Shown here: in pieces, positions 23,396 through 31,648 of the stretch
How the letters are laid out: every line of letters starts with the position of its first letter
Numbering within the stretch: the stretch's first letter is position 1
Notes under the pieces: generated by a model
The model's database searches: none
Told to the model about the DNA's origin: nothing
What the model saw: the letters and a program-made list of their open reading frames with translations, nothing else
NCBI RefSeq assembly: GCF_014199415.1
Contig: NZ_JACIJN010000014.1
Location: 1 to 52,007 of the forward strand
Origin: Sphingomonas endophytica
GTDB taxonomy: Bacteria; Pseudomonadota; Alphaproteobacteria; Sphingomonadales; Sphingomonadaceae
Direction: 5' to 3'
DNA: 52,007 nt
Program-made: the position numbers and the translations under genes

Positions 23396-23989
23396 CTACG
23401 CGTCTCGCCCGTCCATCCCTTGGCCGGCGTTCAACTTTTCCATGAGCCGCGCACGCGCGCGGTAGAGGCGGGTTTCCACCGCCTTCTGGCTGATGCCCAG
23501 CACCTCGGCCGTCTCGGCCTGGCTCAACCCTTCGATCGTTCGAAGCACTAGCGGCTCCTTCAGATTGGCCGGCAAGGTCGAGATAGCGCGCGTCACCCGA
23601 TCAAGCTCCTGGCGATCGGCTGCGCTGTCATCGATCGCCACGGCGTTGTCGGGGAGGGTGTCGGCCTGATCCTCGGCCGCGAAGCCGAAGGACAGAAAGC
23701 GGCGGACGGCGCGCTTCCTCGCCCAATCCCGGCATTTGTTGATCGCGATCGTCGACAACCATGCCTTCATCGCCCGCTGCGCGTCGTAGCGCGGCAACGC
23801 CTGATGCGCGGCGACGAAGGTTTCCTGCACCAGATCGAGTGCCTCGTCGGGCTCACCGACACAGGCGCGCGCGAGCCGGAAAACCGGCTGACGGTAACGG
23901 CGCATGATTTCCGCGAAGGCCGCCTGACGGCCGGCGATGCTGAGCGTCGCCAGTTCGCCGTCAGACAACGCGGTCCAGTCGAGGCTCAC
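23396..23989 (-). CDS. ECF sigma factor of a CnrH-like metal circuit
   Basis: 197 residues: sigma region 2 (MRRYRQPVFRLARACVGEPDEALDLVQETF) and region 4 (RTIEGLSQAETAEVLGISQKAVETRLYRARARL). Overlaps the CnrX-like gene by four bases. The order anti-sigma, sensor, sigma is that of cnrYXH, the cobalt/nickel circuit of Cupriavidus; here it lies directly upstream of copA, so copper is the probable inducer. CopA follows after about 40 bases on the same strand. Confidence 0.88.
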   Translation of the reverse strand: MSLDWTALSDGELATLSIAGRQAAFAEIMRRYRQPVFRLARACVGEPDEALDLVQETFVAAHQALPRYDAQRAMKAWLSTIAINKCRDWARKRAVRRFLSFGFAAEDQADTLPDNAVAIDDSAADRQELDRVTRAISTLPANLKEPLVLRTIEGLSQAETAEVLGISQKAVETRLYRARARLMEKLNAGQGMDGRDA

Positions 23990-24426
23990 CCCTGACCGTC
24001 GGTGAGCGCCTTCACCACCGCGGCATCGAATTGGGAGGTCTGATCGGTTCGCAGCAACTGTCGCATGGCGAAGATATGCGCGAGCGTCGCCTTTTGCAGC
24101 TCGCCCATCGCCGCATGGCTCTGGTCCACCGCGGCTGCGACCTTGGGGCCGTTGCCGTGTTCGGTTTCGATCGCTTCGGCGAGCCGGGTGTTGGCAGCGC
24201 GCATTTCAAGCTCAAGCGCACGCCGCTGCATCGCGAAGCGATCTTCCAGCACCTTCAACCGTGCCTGCTGACCGTCATCAAGCGTCAGCTTATGGTGCAA
24301 CACGTCATGCAGCGCGGCGCCTGGCTGCTGGGGTTGCGGCAACAGCGCCCGCCCGACGAACACGCCTCCGATCGCGGCCAGAAAGGCGAGCACGACACCG
24401 AGAACGATGCGCGTCGTCGAGGTCAT
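23986..24426 (-). CDS. CnrX-like periplasmic metal sensor
   Basis: 146 residues. N-terminal membrane anchor (about 7-27), then a helical-hairpin periplasmic domain of the ZraP/CnrX group. Residues corresponding to the CnrX metal site are present: H40 and H44 (HDVLHHKL), E61 (EDRF), H117 and M121 (HIFAM). In CnrX metal binding here releases the anti-sigma. Overlaps both neighbours by four bases, so the three are one translational unit. Confidence 0.85.
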   Translation of the reverse strand: MTSTTRIVLGVVLAFLAAIGGVFVGRALLPQPQQPGAALHDVLHHKLTLDDGQQARLKVLEDRFAMQRRALELEMRAANTRLAEAIETEHGNGPKVAAAVDQSHAAMGELQKATLAHIFAMRQLLRTDQTSQFDAAVVKALTDGQG

Positions 24427-24704
24427 TGCTCGCCCAGGAGCAAGGAGGAAGGCGCAAGCGGCGACGCTCCGCCAAGCGGGGCCAAGGAAACGGTCGGGCG
24501 GGCAGCGGCGGGCAGTTCGGCTCCCACGATGCCGATCGCGAGCGCCGCTGCCGTCACAACGCCAAGGCCGATGCCGGCCTGCCGCACGACGGGCCGCGAG
24601 CCGATCCGTGCAAGTACCTGCGTCTCGATGCCATCCAGCTCAGCCGGGGCGGGTGCGCCTGCCAGCCTCGCCAATGCCCTGTCCAGTTCGTCCATGCTTT
24701 CCAC
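24423..24704 (-). CDS. CnrY-like anti-sigma factor
   Basis: 93 residues. N-terminal cytosolic helix (MDELDRALARLAGAPAPAELDG), a basic stretch and one transmembrane helix (about 44-62, GIGLGVVTAAALAIGIVGAEL), then a short periplasmic tail. Size and build match CnrY-type anti-sigma factors, which bind the sigma with an N-terminal amphipathic segment. First gene of the unit; sequence alone would not identify it, position does. Confidence 0.7.
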   Translation of the reverse strand: MESMDELDRALARLAGAPAPAELDGIETQVLARIGSRPVVRQAGIGLGVVTAAALAIGIVGAELPAAARPTVSLAPLGGASPLAPSSLLLGEQ

Positions 24705-24814
24705 TCCGCCCCACTAGCATTTCATACGCAGGATTGCCCGACATCCCTCATCGGGCGGGTGAGGGGTGCGCGACCGCGGCGCGTAGATAGGGCACGAACC
24801 CACGGAGTAACCCC

Positions 24815-25186
24815 ATGCGTCGCATCTTCCTCCCTACTGCCATTGCCATTCTCGGCGTAGCCAGCGCAGCGCAGGCTCATCCAAAGCTGGTGACAGCCTC
24901 GCCGGCCGCAAACGCGACTGTCGCCAAGCCGGCCCGTGTCGAGCTGCGTTTCAGCGAAAAGCTGATGCCGAAGTTCTCCGGCGCCGATCTCATGATGACC
25001 GGACATGGCGGGGCGACGCACGCGCCGATGAAGGTCACGGCGACGGCTGCCGTCGCCGGTGACGGCAGCACGCTTGTCCTGACACCCAAGGCGCCGCTCG
25101 CCCCGGGCCGCTACACGGTCGCCTGGCATGTCGTGTCGAGCGACACGCACCGCGTCGCAGGCAACTACGCCTTTGCGGTAAAGTGA
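24815..25186 (+). CDS. copC: Periplasmic copper-binding protein CopC
   Basis: 123 residues. Signal peptide ending AAQA, so the mature protein starts with His (HPKLVTASPA), the N-terminal Cu(II) ligand of CopC proteins. Beta-sandwich family segments VELRFSEKLMPKFSGADL and YTVAWHVVSSDTHRVAGNYAFAV are present, with conserved D and H ligands near the end. Divergent from the sigma unit; directly followed by copD. Confidence 0.92.
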   Translation: MRRIFLPTAIAILGVASAAQAHPKLVTASPAANATVAKPARVELRFSEKLMPKFSGADLMMTGHGGATHAPMKVTATAAVAGDGSTLVLTPKAPLAPGRYTVAWHVVSSDTHRVAGNYAFAVK

Positions 25187-25187
25187 A

Positions 25188-26117
25188 GTGGAAACCGACT
25201 GGCCGCTGATCGCTGCCCGCTTCGCACTCTATCTGGCGCTGGGCGGGCTGTTCGGCCTGTCGGCATTCGGCCTCTACGGCCTCAAGGCAGGCGAGCGCGC
25301 CAGTGCGTTCGCGTTGCGCCCCTGGCTCGTCGGGCTCGGGCTGCTGGGTCTTCTGCTCTCCGCCATCGCGCTAGCGCTACTCGCCGCGGCGATGGCAGGC
25401 ACGCCGCTCTGGCCGATCGATCGCGAGGCGATCGGGATGCTGCTGTCAGGGTCGACCATAGGCACGGCATGGAAAGCACGCGTGATCGCGCTGGTCGTGG
25501 CGTCGGGCGCCGCATTGATGGCGGCCGGACGTACGCCCCTCCTTGGCGTCGTGGTGATCGCCAGCGCTATCGCGGTCGCAACGCTCGCCTGGACCGGGCA
25601 TGGTGCAATGGACGAGGGCGCAAAAGGCTGGACGCACCTCCTTGCCGACATCCTTCACCTGCTCGCAGCCGGCGCATGGGTCGGGGCGCTGCTTGGCCTT
25701 ATCCTGCTTGTGGCTCGTCCTGCCCGCCGGGCCGATACGGCTCATCTGATTCTTACGCATCGCGCACTGCACGGGTTCGGCCTGATCGGTACGATCGTGG
25801 TCGGCACCCTTATCGTTACCGGCCTCGTCAATACATGGCTGCTAGTTGGCTTAGGCAACCTTCCGAAGCTCGCCGCGTCCCTTTACGGTCAGCTCCTGCT
25901 TGCCAAGCTCGTCCTGTTCGGCGCGATGCTGGTGCTGGCATCGCTCAATCGCTACCGTCTGACGCCCGCATTGGAGCACGCGATGCCGCGTGGCGATCAA
26001 CGCGGCGCACTCAGCACCTTACGTCGCAGCCTCGGCATCGAGGCGCTCTGTGCCATTACGATCCTCGCGCTCGTCGCATGGCTCGGAACGCTCGAACCAC
26101 TCATGTCGGCGATGTGA
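25188..26117 (+). CDS. copD: Inner-membrane copper protein CopD
   Basis: 309 residues from a GTG placed two bases after the copC stop. About eight transmembrane helices and the CopD segments WTGHGAMDEGAKGWTHLLAD and LHLLAAGAWVGAL, with conserved His residues. CopD is thought to move copper across the inner membrane together with CopC. Last gene of the copper block; a type A recombination core lies 57 bases downstream. Confidence 0.92.
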   Translation: METDWPLIAARFALYLALGGLFGLSAFGLYGLKAGERASAFALRPWLVGLGLLGLLLSAIALALLAAAMAGTPLWPIDREAIGMLLSGSTIGTAWKARVIALVVASGAALMAAGRTPLLGVVVIASAIAVATLAWTGHGAMDEGAKGWTHLLADILHLLAAGAWVGALLGLILLVARPARRADTAHLILTHRALHGFGLIGTIVVGTLIVTGLVNTWLLVGLGNLPKLAASLYGQLLLAKLVLFGAMLVLASLNRYRLTPALEHAMPRGDQRGALSTLRRSLGIEALCAITILALVAWLGTLEPLMSAM

Positions 26118-26173
26118 AGAATGGGGCGGCCGATCACGGCCGGGTAGAAATTGCAAACCGCTGTGCCGCCCTT

Positions 26174-26201
26174 GGTGTCACAACCGAACGGTTGTGACAC
26201 C
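26174..26201. repeat. Type A 28-bp serine-recombinase core site, third copy
   Basis: Arms GGTGTCA-C-AACCG and CGGTT-G-TGACACC around a central AA; the most perfect of the three palindromes. It marks the boundary between the GC-rich copper block and the lower-GC defence islet. Its centre (AA) differs from the other two (GA), which would hinder recombination with them, since serine recombinases need matching 2-bp centres. Confidence 0.65.
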
Positions 26202-26416
26202 AGGACGAAATTCAAGAAATTTGCACCGCCCTACCCTCTCTCTAGAGGCCGCCGTTCAATCTACGCCAAACGCGTTTACAAGGCTGGTCTCAGCGTCGTT
26301 CGAGTCTAACGACGATTCTCCATTCATCCGGCTGCCACGCCTGCCGCTTACACTCGACACAGTAGCTTGCGTTGTCTTCTCACAAATGACACCCTGTACC
26401 AAAGTGAGGGGCTCAT

Positions 26417-28339
26417 ATGAAAATCGAGAACGTCCGTATTCAGCGGCTTCGTGGATACGACGACGTTTCGATAGATTTTAACGAATACACCTGCTTTGTC
26501 GGAGCAAACGGCGCAGGCAAATCGACGGTTCTATGCGCGCTAAACATCTTCTTTCGTCAGACGGAAAATACCGGAACCGATCTCCTCAAGCTTGACAAAG
26601 AGGATTTTTATAGGGGATCGACGGAAGAGCCAATTAGAATAACCGTCACCTTCGGTGGGCTTTCCGATCGTGCATTAGAGGTATTTAAGGATTACGCTCG
26701 CGGCGGATCGCTAGTTATCACGGCACAGGCGACCTTTAGTGAGGACACCGGCCGGGCTGATGTAAAGCACTTCGGGCAGCGCTTAGGAATGGCTGCCTTC
26801 AAACCATTCTTTGCGGCATTCGGTGACGGTGCATCTGCAGCGGATTTGAAGGTTTTGTATGAGGGACTGCGCGAGGCATTTTCTGAACTTCCGAAGGCGG
26901 GCACCAAGGAAGCGAATAAGAGTCAACTCCTCGAATATGAGGCAAGTCGCCCGGGTGAGTGTGAACTCATACCCAGCGAAGATCAGTTTTACGGCGTGTC
27001 GAAAGGCGCCAACCGGCTCGCCGAGTTCGTACAATGGGTTTACGTACCTGCTATAAAGGACGCGGTTAGTGAGCAGGTTGAGGCTAAAGATAGCGCGTTA
27101 GGTAAATTGCTCGCTCGCACGGTTCGGGCTAAAACCAATTTCTCGGATGTGCTCGACGCATTGCGGATCGAAACCAGCAACCGGTATCAGGAGCTTCTAG
27201 ACGCCAACCAAGCTGCGCTAGACGAAATATCGCAATCATTGACCGTACGACTTGCCGAGTGGGCGCACCCTGACACGTCTCTACGACTTCAATGGCAACA
27301 AGAGCGCGATAAGTCGGTGCGGATTGACGAGCCGTGGGCGCACGTAAAAGTCGGCGAAGGGCAATTCGCAGGCAAGTTGGCGCGCTTGGGGCATGGGCTT
27401 CAACGATCTTATGTCATCGCTCTTTTGCAGGAGTTGGCGGCAATCGACGGGGATGATGGACCGCGCCTACTACTCGCAATCGAAGAGCCGGAGCTCTATC
27501 AACACCCGCCTCAGGCAAGGCACCTCTCTGGAGTGCTTGCAAAGCTTTCCATGGAAAACGCTCAGGTCATGGTTTCCACCCATTCTCCCTATTTCGTCTC
27601 TGGGGAGGTTTTCCAGGACGTTAGAATGGTAAGACGCCCTAGTAACGAGGGCAGCGCAACAGTTACCTGGTCACAGCTCTCGGCGATCTCGGCAGATATG
27701 GAGAGCGCAACAGGCAAGCCGTTCGGAAAGCCTTCGGGAGTGATCGCTAAGCTTCAGCAGACACTCCAACCTAACCTGACAGAGATTTTCTTTGCTTCTA
27801 GGGTCGTTCTTGTCGAAGGCCGAGAGGATGTCGCTTATTTGCAGACCTATTTACAACTATCGGGTCTATGGGATGATTTTCGTAAGCATGGATGCCACAT
27901 CGTACCAGCGGACAAAAAGAGCGAAATGCTACGCCCTCTGATCGTTGCGAAGCACACGAACATTCCGGCATTTGTCATCTTTGATGCGGATGGACACGAG
28001 CAAAAAGACGCTCGGCGCGCGATGCATCGTCAGGACAATACCTCGCTTATGAGGGCTTTAACCGGCAAGTGTGATAATCCTTTTCCAGACTCAATCGTCT
28101 GGAACGACAACCATGTCATTTGGCCGGATTGCTTTGGTGAACGTATTCGCGCTGATGTTGGTGATTTGGCATGGACGAAAAGCCAAGCTTCAGCAGATAA
28201 GCAATTTGAACATGCCGGTGACTTGAAGAAGAACGTTTTGCACATAGCAGCACGCCTGGAAGACCTCTGGAACGACGGTGCCCGGCCCGCCTGCCTTGAA
28301 AAACTAGCTGCTCAGGTTATGGCTTTTGCGAGAGCATAA
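26417..28339 (+). CDS. OLD-family ATPase with TOPRIM nuclease domain
   Basis: 640 residues, ribosome site GAGGGG before the ATG. ABC/SMC-like ATPase: Walker A GANGAGKST (29-37), signature-like LARLGHGLQRS (321-331), Walker B LLLAIEEPEL (351-360), H-loop STHSPYF (388-394). C-terminal TOPRIM: VLVEGREDVAYL (acidic E467 region) and VIFDADGHE (520-528). Class of Overcoming-Lysogenisation-Defect proteins, DNA nucleases used in phage defence, alone or with a partner as in Gabija. No UvrD-like GajB partner is next to it; its neighbour is a convergent REase-nSTAND gene. Lower GC than the plasmid average, so likely acquired. Confidence 0.85.
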   Translation: MKIENVRIQRLRGYDDVSIDFNEYTCFVGANGAGKSTVLCALNIFFRQTENTGTDLLKLDKEDFYRGSTEEPIRITVTFGGLSDRALEVFKDYARGGSLVITAQATFSEDTGRADVKHFGQRLGMAAFKPFFAAFGDGASAADLKVLYEGLREAFSELPKAGTKEANKSQLLEYEASRPGECELIPSEDQFYGVSKGANRLAEFVQWVYVPAIKDAVSEQVEAKDSALGKLLARTVRAKTNFSDVLDALRIETSNRYQELLDANQAALDEISQSLTVRLAEWAHPDTSLRLQWQQERDKSVRIDEPWAHVKVGEGQFAGKLARLGHGLQRSYVIALLQELAAIDGDDGPRLLLAIEEPELYQHPPQARHLSGVLAKLSMENAQVMVSTHSPYFVSGEVFQDVRMVRRPSNEGSATVTWSQLSAISADMESATGKPFGKPSGVIAKLQQTLQPNLTEIFFASRVVLVEGREDVAYLQTYLQLSGLWDDFRKHGCHIVPADKKSEMLRPLIVAKHTNIPAFVIFDADGHEQKDARRAMHRQDNTSLMRALTGKCDNPFPDSIVWNDNHVIWPDCFGERIRADVGDLAWTKSQASADKQFEHAGDLKKNVLHIAARLEDLWNDGARPACLEKLAAQVMAFARA

Positions 28340-28432
28340 GGGCATAGATCGGCGGCAAAACCTGATAAGGTATCACTGGTTGAAAATTCTCTGCTCGACC
28401 GATTTACCGTAAGCCCGTGCTAGCGTGCCGTT

Positions 28433-30679
28433 TCACTCGTCCACGTCACGAAAGAGTGCAGCAAGGCCCGATGACCGTGGTGTCGAACTGCTTACAGGCG
28501 CTGATGTGGAAGACGCAGGCTCATAGTCTTCTTCCATGGAGGCGACGGCAGTCTGCACTGCTTTTCTGAGGTCCGCTAGCGCAGCGGTATCGTCTGTTGC
28601 CACATCCTCTAAAATTCTCTTTACGGCTTGTTCCAAGTCGTAAAAGTAGTCTTCAGGCGGATATTCTTTATCCCATTCCGCTTTCAGACGGGCAACGTGG
28701 TTGCCAACCTTATTGAGCACTTCGTTTTTTGCCGTCTGCCGAGCGATGTTTAACTCGTCGGCGTCCAAGACGTTTTTTAGACTAGTCTCCTCGAAGATGC
28801 TGCTGTCTGCACTGTCAGCAATAGCTTCGATTACGGCCGTAGCGAAATTAGCGCGAGTTTCCTCATCCAACAAACCGAGAGCATGCAATCGCGCCAACAA
28901 CTGTGAGTCTGGATCGTCCTTGATCGGAGTGACAAAGCTACTTAACCCACTTATCAGGTCGGGCCGTCGCTTGATAACCGCCTCGGTAAATGTCCGATTT
29001 GCACGGTATGTTACAAAGGTTCTGAGAAAGCTCTTGTCTATCCCAGCGAGTTTGTCAACGAGCACGTTGACCAAGGTATCGGGAATTATGAGCGGGGCCC
29101 CTTGAATTGATATACCCGCGCAAACGACTTCGTAGATGACCGAGTAGGGCTTAGCTCCACGCAGGTAAACTTCCACTAGTTCGGGCTTGCTAGCGAGGTA
29201 CTTAGCAAAAGCGTCGCTGACGGTTGGGTGCTTATACGTCCAAAAACCGCCTGCCTTGTCTTGCGCTAACAGCAGTAGGCTTCCGTCCAAGGCTTCCAGC
29301 TGTGCACGCACACCACCAGGCTCTGCGCCGAAGGCCGTCGCGCCAGCAGCGATATTCTCTGAACTGACGGGCGACCGGGCGATCCCGCCATTCAGGAAAA
29401 CGGTCGCGATCGCTGCCCGGCAGTCGATCGAGAGCGATACCACCGTGTCAAAAAGAAAGTCCTGTGGCTTTGCAAAGAACTTCTCGACGTTCGCTGCATC
29501 TGGCTTTAAGCCGTTAGCGAAGAAGCGTGACCCAAAGCGCCGGGCCGTTTCGGGCAAAAAGTCCTTACGCTCAGCCAAGGTCGGCAACAAGTCCTTTACT
29601 GCTGCTCGAAATGTGGCAGGCTGATCACCCATTTTTAGATGATTGTAAAGCATCTGCGCCTTCTCGGCGGTAGAAAGCTTTTGGACATTGATGACAACTT
29701 GGCTTTGGCGCAACGTTGGTATGGCGCTGAGCTTTAGGTCGCGTTGCGCTGCGTGCCAAATGTAGTCGCGAGAGGTTATCAGAAACCGCGTGTCCCGGCG
29801 CATAGCACCCTGCATAAGGGGAAAGACCTGGTTCCAGCGCTCTGCCGTTTGCTGTTGGTATTGGGTATTGCCCCAAGCGTCGTCGATCCAAAAAAACTGG
29901 GAGCCCTTGGGGTCGAGATGCCGCTGCACGTCCTCGGGTGAGGTCGCACGTATGGTATTGCTCTGCCAAATGTCGGCCGCGCCGATCGCAATGCTAGCCC
30001 CGATGGTCGACTTCCCGGCCGCTGGTGCTCCCAAGAGCAGCACAAGGTTATGTTCGCTTATCGCCCTGACACTACGCCGATGAGCGTCGGTCACAACCAA
30101 TCGCTCCAGGTCGTTCCCCATGGCGCTCAGGATCAACTGCGCCTGCTCGTAGGCCCGGGCGTCTATCAGTTCAGTGAGATCGCCCATTCCGTATAAGCGC
30201 GGAGCCATCATCCGGAGTCGCGGTGACGTCTTGATTTGTCGGCTGATCCAGTCGCTACCGAAAATGCGGCACCGCCCTACACCTTCTTTCTGAAAAGCTT
30301 CCCGGATAACAAGATCGCTTGCACCGGTGACCGGGTGGTTGGTCAGTATTATATAATCATGCGCTAGGCCTTTTGCCGCAAGTTTGGCTGCCTTCGGTAG
30401 TTCGTCGGACAACATTGAAAGGGTAAGGTTCAAACCTTCCTTGGACGTGAATTTACATTGGATGGTCGACTCGCCGGAAGCTGGATCGTCGCCGTCCCAC
30501 TTGCCCACGAAAGCACCGTCACGCCCTGCATCTGCCGATGGCAGAAAGTTTTGCACGGGTCGGCGAAGGCACTCCTCCGCCACACTGACGCATAGGTCCT
30601 GAAACGACTTCCAGCCAAGCCGATGCAGCGGATAGTCAGCGTTAGCGCTCAAAATTGAGCCGTCGATTCCAATCGTCAT
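28433..30679 (-). CDS. REase-nSTAND NTPase, probable anti-phage sensor/effector
   Basis: 748 residues. The N-terminal nuclease domain (about 20-140) resembles Mrr/PD-(D/E)xK enzymes: GWKSFQDL, then SADAGRDGAF with D54, then STIQCKF with Q74 and K76. A STAND-type NTPase follows: Walker A GAPAAGKST (217-225), Walker B FFWIDDAWG (262-270), and RFLITSRDYIW (298-308), close to the nSTAND3 group. The C-terminal ~400 residues are helical and may be the ligand sensor. Avs-type and related defence proteins share this build: sensing a phage protein activates an N-terminal nuclease. Function is inferred from domains. Confidence 0.75.
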   Translation of the reverse strand: MTIGIDGSILSANADYPLHRLGWKSFQDLCVSVAEECLRRPVQNFLPSADAGRDGAFVGKWDGDDPASGESTIQCKFTSKEGLNLTLSMLSDELPKAAKLAAKGLAHDYIILTNHPVTGASDLVIREAFQKEGVGRCRIFGSDWISRQIKTSPRLRMMAPRLYGMGDLTELIDARAYEQAQLILSAMGNDLERLVVTDAHRRSVRAISEHNLVLLLGAPAAGKSTIGASIAIGAADIWQSNTIRATSPEDVQRHLDPKGSQFFWIDDAWGNTQYQQQTAERWNQVFPLMQGAMRRDTRFLITSRDYIWHAAQRDLKLSAIPTLRQSQVVINVQKLSTAEKAQMLYNHLKMGDQPATFRAAVKDLLPTLAERKDFLPETARRFGSRFFANGLKPDAANVEKFFAKPQDFLFDTVVSLSIDCRAAIATVFLNGGIARSPVSSENIAAGATAFGAEPGGVRAQLEALDGSLLLLAQDKAGGFWTYKHPTVSDAFAKYLASKPELVEVYLRGAKPYSVIYEVVCAGISIQGAPLIIPDTLVNVLVDKLAGIDKSFLRTFVTYRANRTFTEAVIKRRPDLISGLSSFVTPIKDDPDSQLLARLHALGLLDEETRANFATAVIEAIADSADSSIFEETSLKNVLDADELNIARQTAKNEVLNKVGNHVARLKAEWDKEYPPEDYFYDLEQAVKRILEDVATDDTAALADLRKAVQTAVASMEEDYEPASSTSAPVSSSTPRSSGLAALFRDVDE

Positions 30680-30820
30680 GCTCCATCATGTCAGTCTGGG
30701 GCCTAAGGCGGAACTACCGACGTGAGGTTCGTTTCAGTAAGCAGTCACGTCTGCGCTTTCAGCCCAAGCCGTGTCGTGTAGCGAGGCGAGAGGCGCGTAC
30801 GCTTTGCGGTATAAAGACCA

Positions 30821-30997
30821 ATGAGCTTGGAGGGATATCGGGTCGCAAGACGGAACGACGGCGATCATGCCGGCTCGTGGGGCTTCTACTCGGACGCCCG
30901 TAACCGTTGGCTGGATCTCGTCTATCCGACCGAGCGGGAAGCGACCGAAACGATGAAAGCTGTCGGGGCGAAGCCCCGCACTCGGCAGGTCCGCTGA
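30821..30997 (+). CDS. Small hypothetical protein, 58 residues
   Basis: Open frame MSLEGYRVARRNDGDHAGSW to RTRQVR with GC-rich third codon positions, just upstream of the second Cys cassette and on the same strand. No ribosome binding site is obvious and no family is recognised. A TATAAA at 30810 lies too near the ATG for a normal leader. Could be chance; the amino-acid make-up (many Arg, Trp, Tyr and acidic residues) looks protein-like. Confidence 0.35.
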   Translation: MSLEGYRVARRNDGDHAGSWGFYSDARNRWLDLVYPTEREATETMKAVGAKPRTRQVR

Positions 30998-31042
30998 TCG
31001 CCGATGGTTGTGCGCGATCGACGGTCGATCTACGAGGCTGGC

Positions 31043-31387
31043 ATGTCGCTCCGGGTCGTCCCGTTTTTCCAATTCGCGCGCACCGCGGCGATCGTCGTCC
31101 TGGCGGTGATGATGCTGGTGAGGCTCGGCCCGCTCTGCGAGACGGTAGCGATGGCCGCGACACCGATCGCGTCCGCGACGATGGATTGTGCGGACACGCC
31201 GGGCCATACGCCAACCAAGAAGATCCCACCCTCGGCGTGTGCCATGCCGTGCGCGGCGATGCCTGGCGAAACGATCGCGCAGATCGAACCGATACCGTTC
31301 GCGCCGCTCTCGCCCTGGGCGGTCGCCCATTCGGGCCTGCTTGGGCTGACCAGCGCGCCGGCTACACCCCCTCCGCAGATCGTGTGA
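31043..31387 (+). CDS. Small Cys-containing membrane/exported protein, cassette copy 2
   Basis: 114 residues from MSLRVVPFFQFARTAAIVV; an ATG 13 codons earlier (31004) is possible, but this start makes the N-terminus exactly as long as that of its paralogue at 17232-17567. Hydrophobic segment to residue about 27, then LVRLGPLCETVA, a region with Cys in DCADTPGHTPTKK and SACAMPCAAMPGE, ending PATPPP. Unknown family. The conserved order of C-E, PTK, AC-xx-PC and PATPPP between the copies marks residues likely to matter. Confidence 0.65.
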   Translation: MSLRVVPFFQFARTAAIVVLAVMMLVRLGPLCETVAMAATPIASATMDCADTPGHTPTKKIPPSACAMPCAAMPGETIAQIEPIPFAPLSPWAVAHSGLLGLTSAPATPPPQIV

Positions 31388-31430
31388 CGTCGAACCGACC
31401 CCACACGAATCTATTCAAACGGAGAATATC

Positions 31431-31613
31431 ATGACCAAGATCAAGCTCATCAGCGCCGCTTTCGCCCTCACGCTCTCGACCGGCGCGTTCGCCGCGGTCG
31501 CGAACTGCTGCGCCGACATGGCGTGCTGCAAGGACGGTGCTGACTGCTGCGATCATGGCGACAAGGCGAAGGGCGGCGATCATGCCGGCCACGCCATGCC
31601 GAACATGAAGTAA
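31431..31613 (+). CDS. Exported Cys-pair, His/Met-tailed peptide, cassette copy 2
   Basis: 60 residues. Signal peptide MTKIKLISAAFALTLSTGAF, mature part with three Cys-Cys pairs (residues 26-27, 32-33, 39-40) and the tail DHAGHAMPNMK. Strong match to the peptide at 17606-17803, with one CC pair fewer; CCKDG-DCC and KGGDHAGH-M are shared. Ribosome site AACGGAG. Stands between the defence islet and the czc operon with no MerR gene of its own, so its promoter and inducer may differ from copy 1. Confidence 0.75.
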   Translation: MTKIKLISAAFALTLSTGAFAAVANCCADMACCKDGADCCDHGDKAKGGDHAGHAMPNMK

Positions 31614-31621
31614 GACGACGG

Positions 31622-31647
31622 GACGGGGGCGGGCGACCGCCCCCGTC
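31622..31647. terminator. Hairpin between cassette copy 2 and the czc operon
   Basis: 11-bp perfect stem GACGGGGGCGG with its complement around loop GCGA, followed by TTCATTCC. It lies between two converging genes (the peptide gene and the Myb-like gene) and can serve both. Confidence 0.65.
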
Positions 31648-31648
31648 T

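Noticed and set aside
26417..28339. A Gabija system
   Set aside because: The OLD-TOPRIM gene resembles GajA in domains, but no UvrD-like GajB is adjacent; the neighbour is a REase-nSTAND gene on the other strand.
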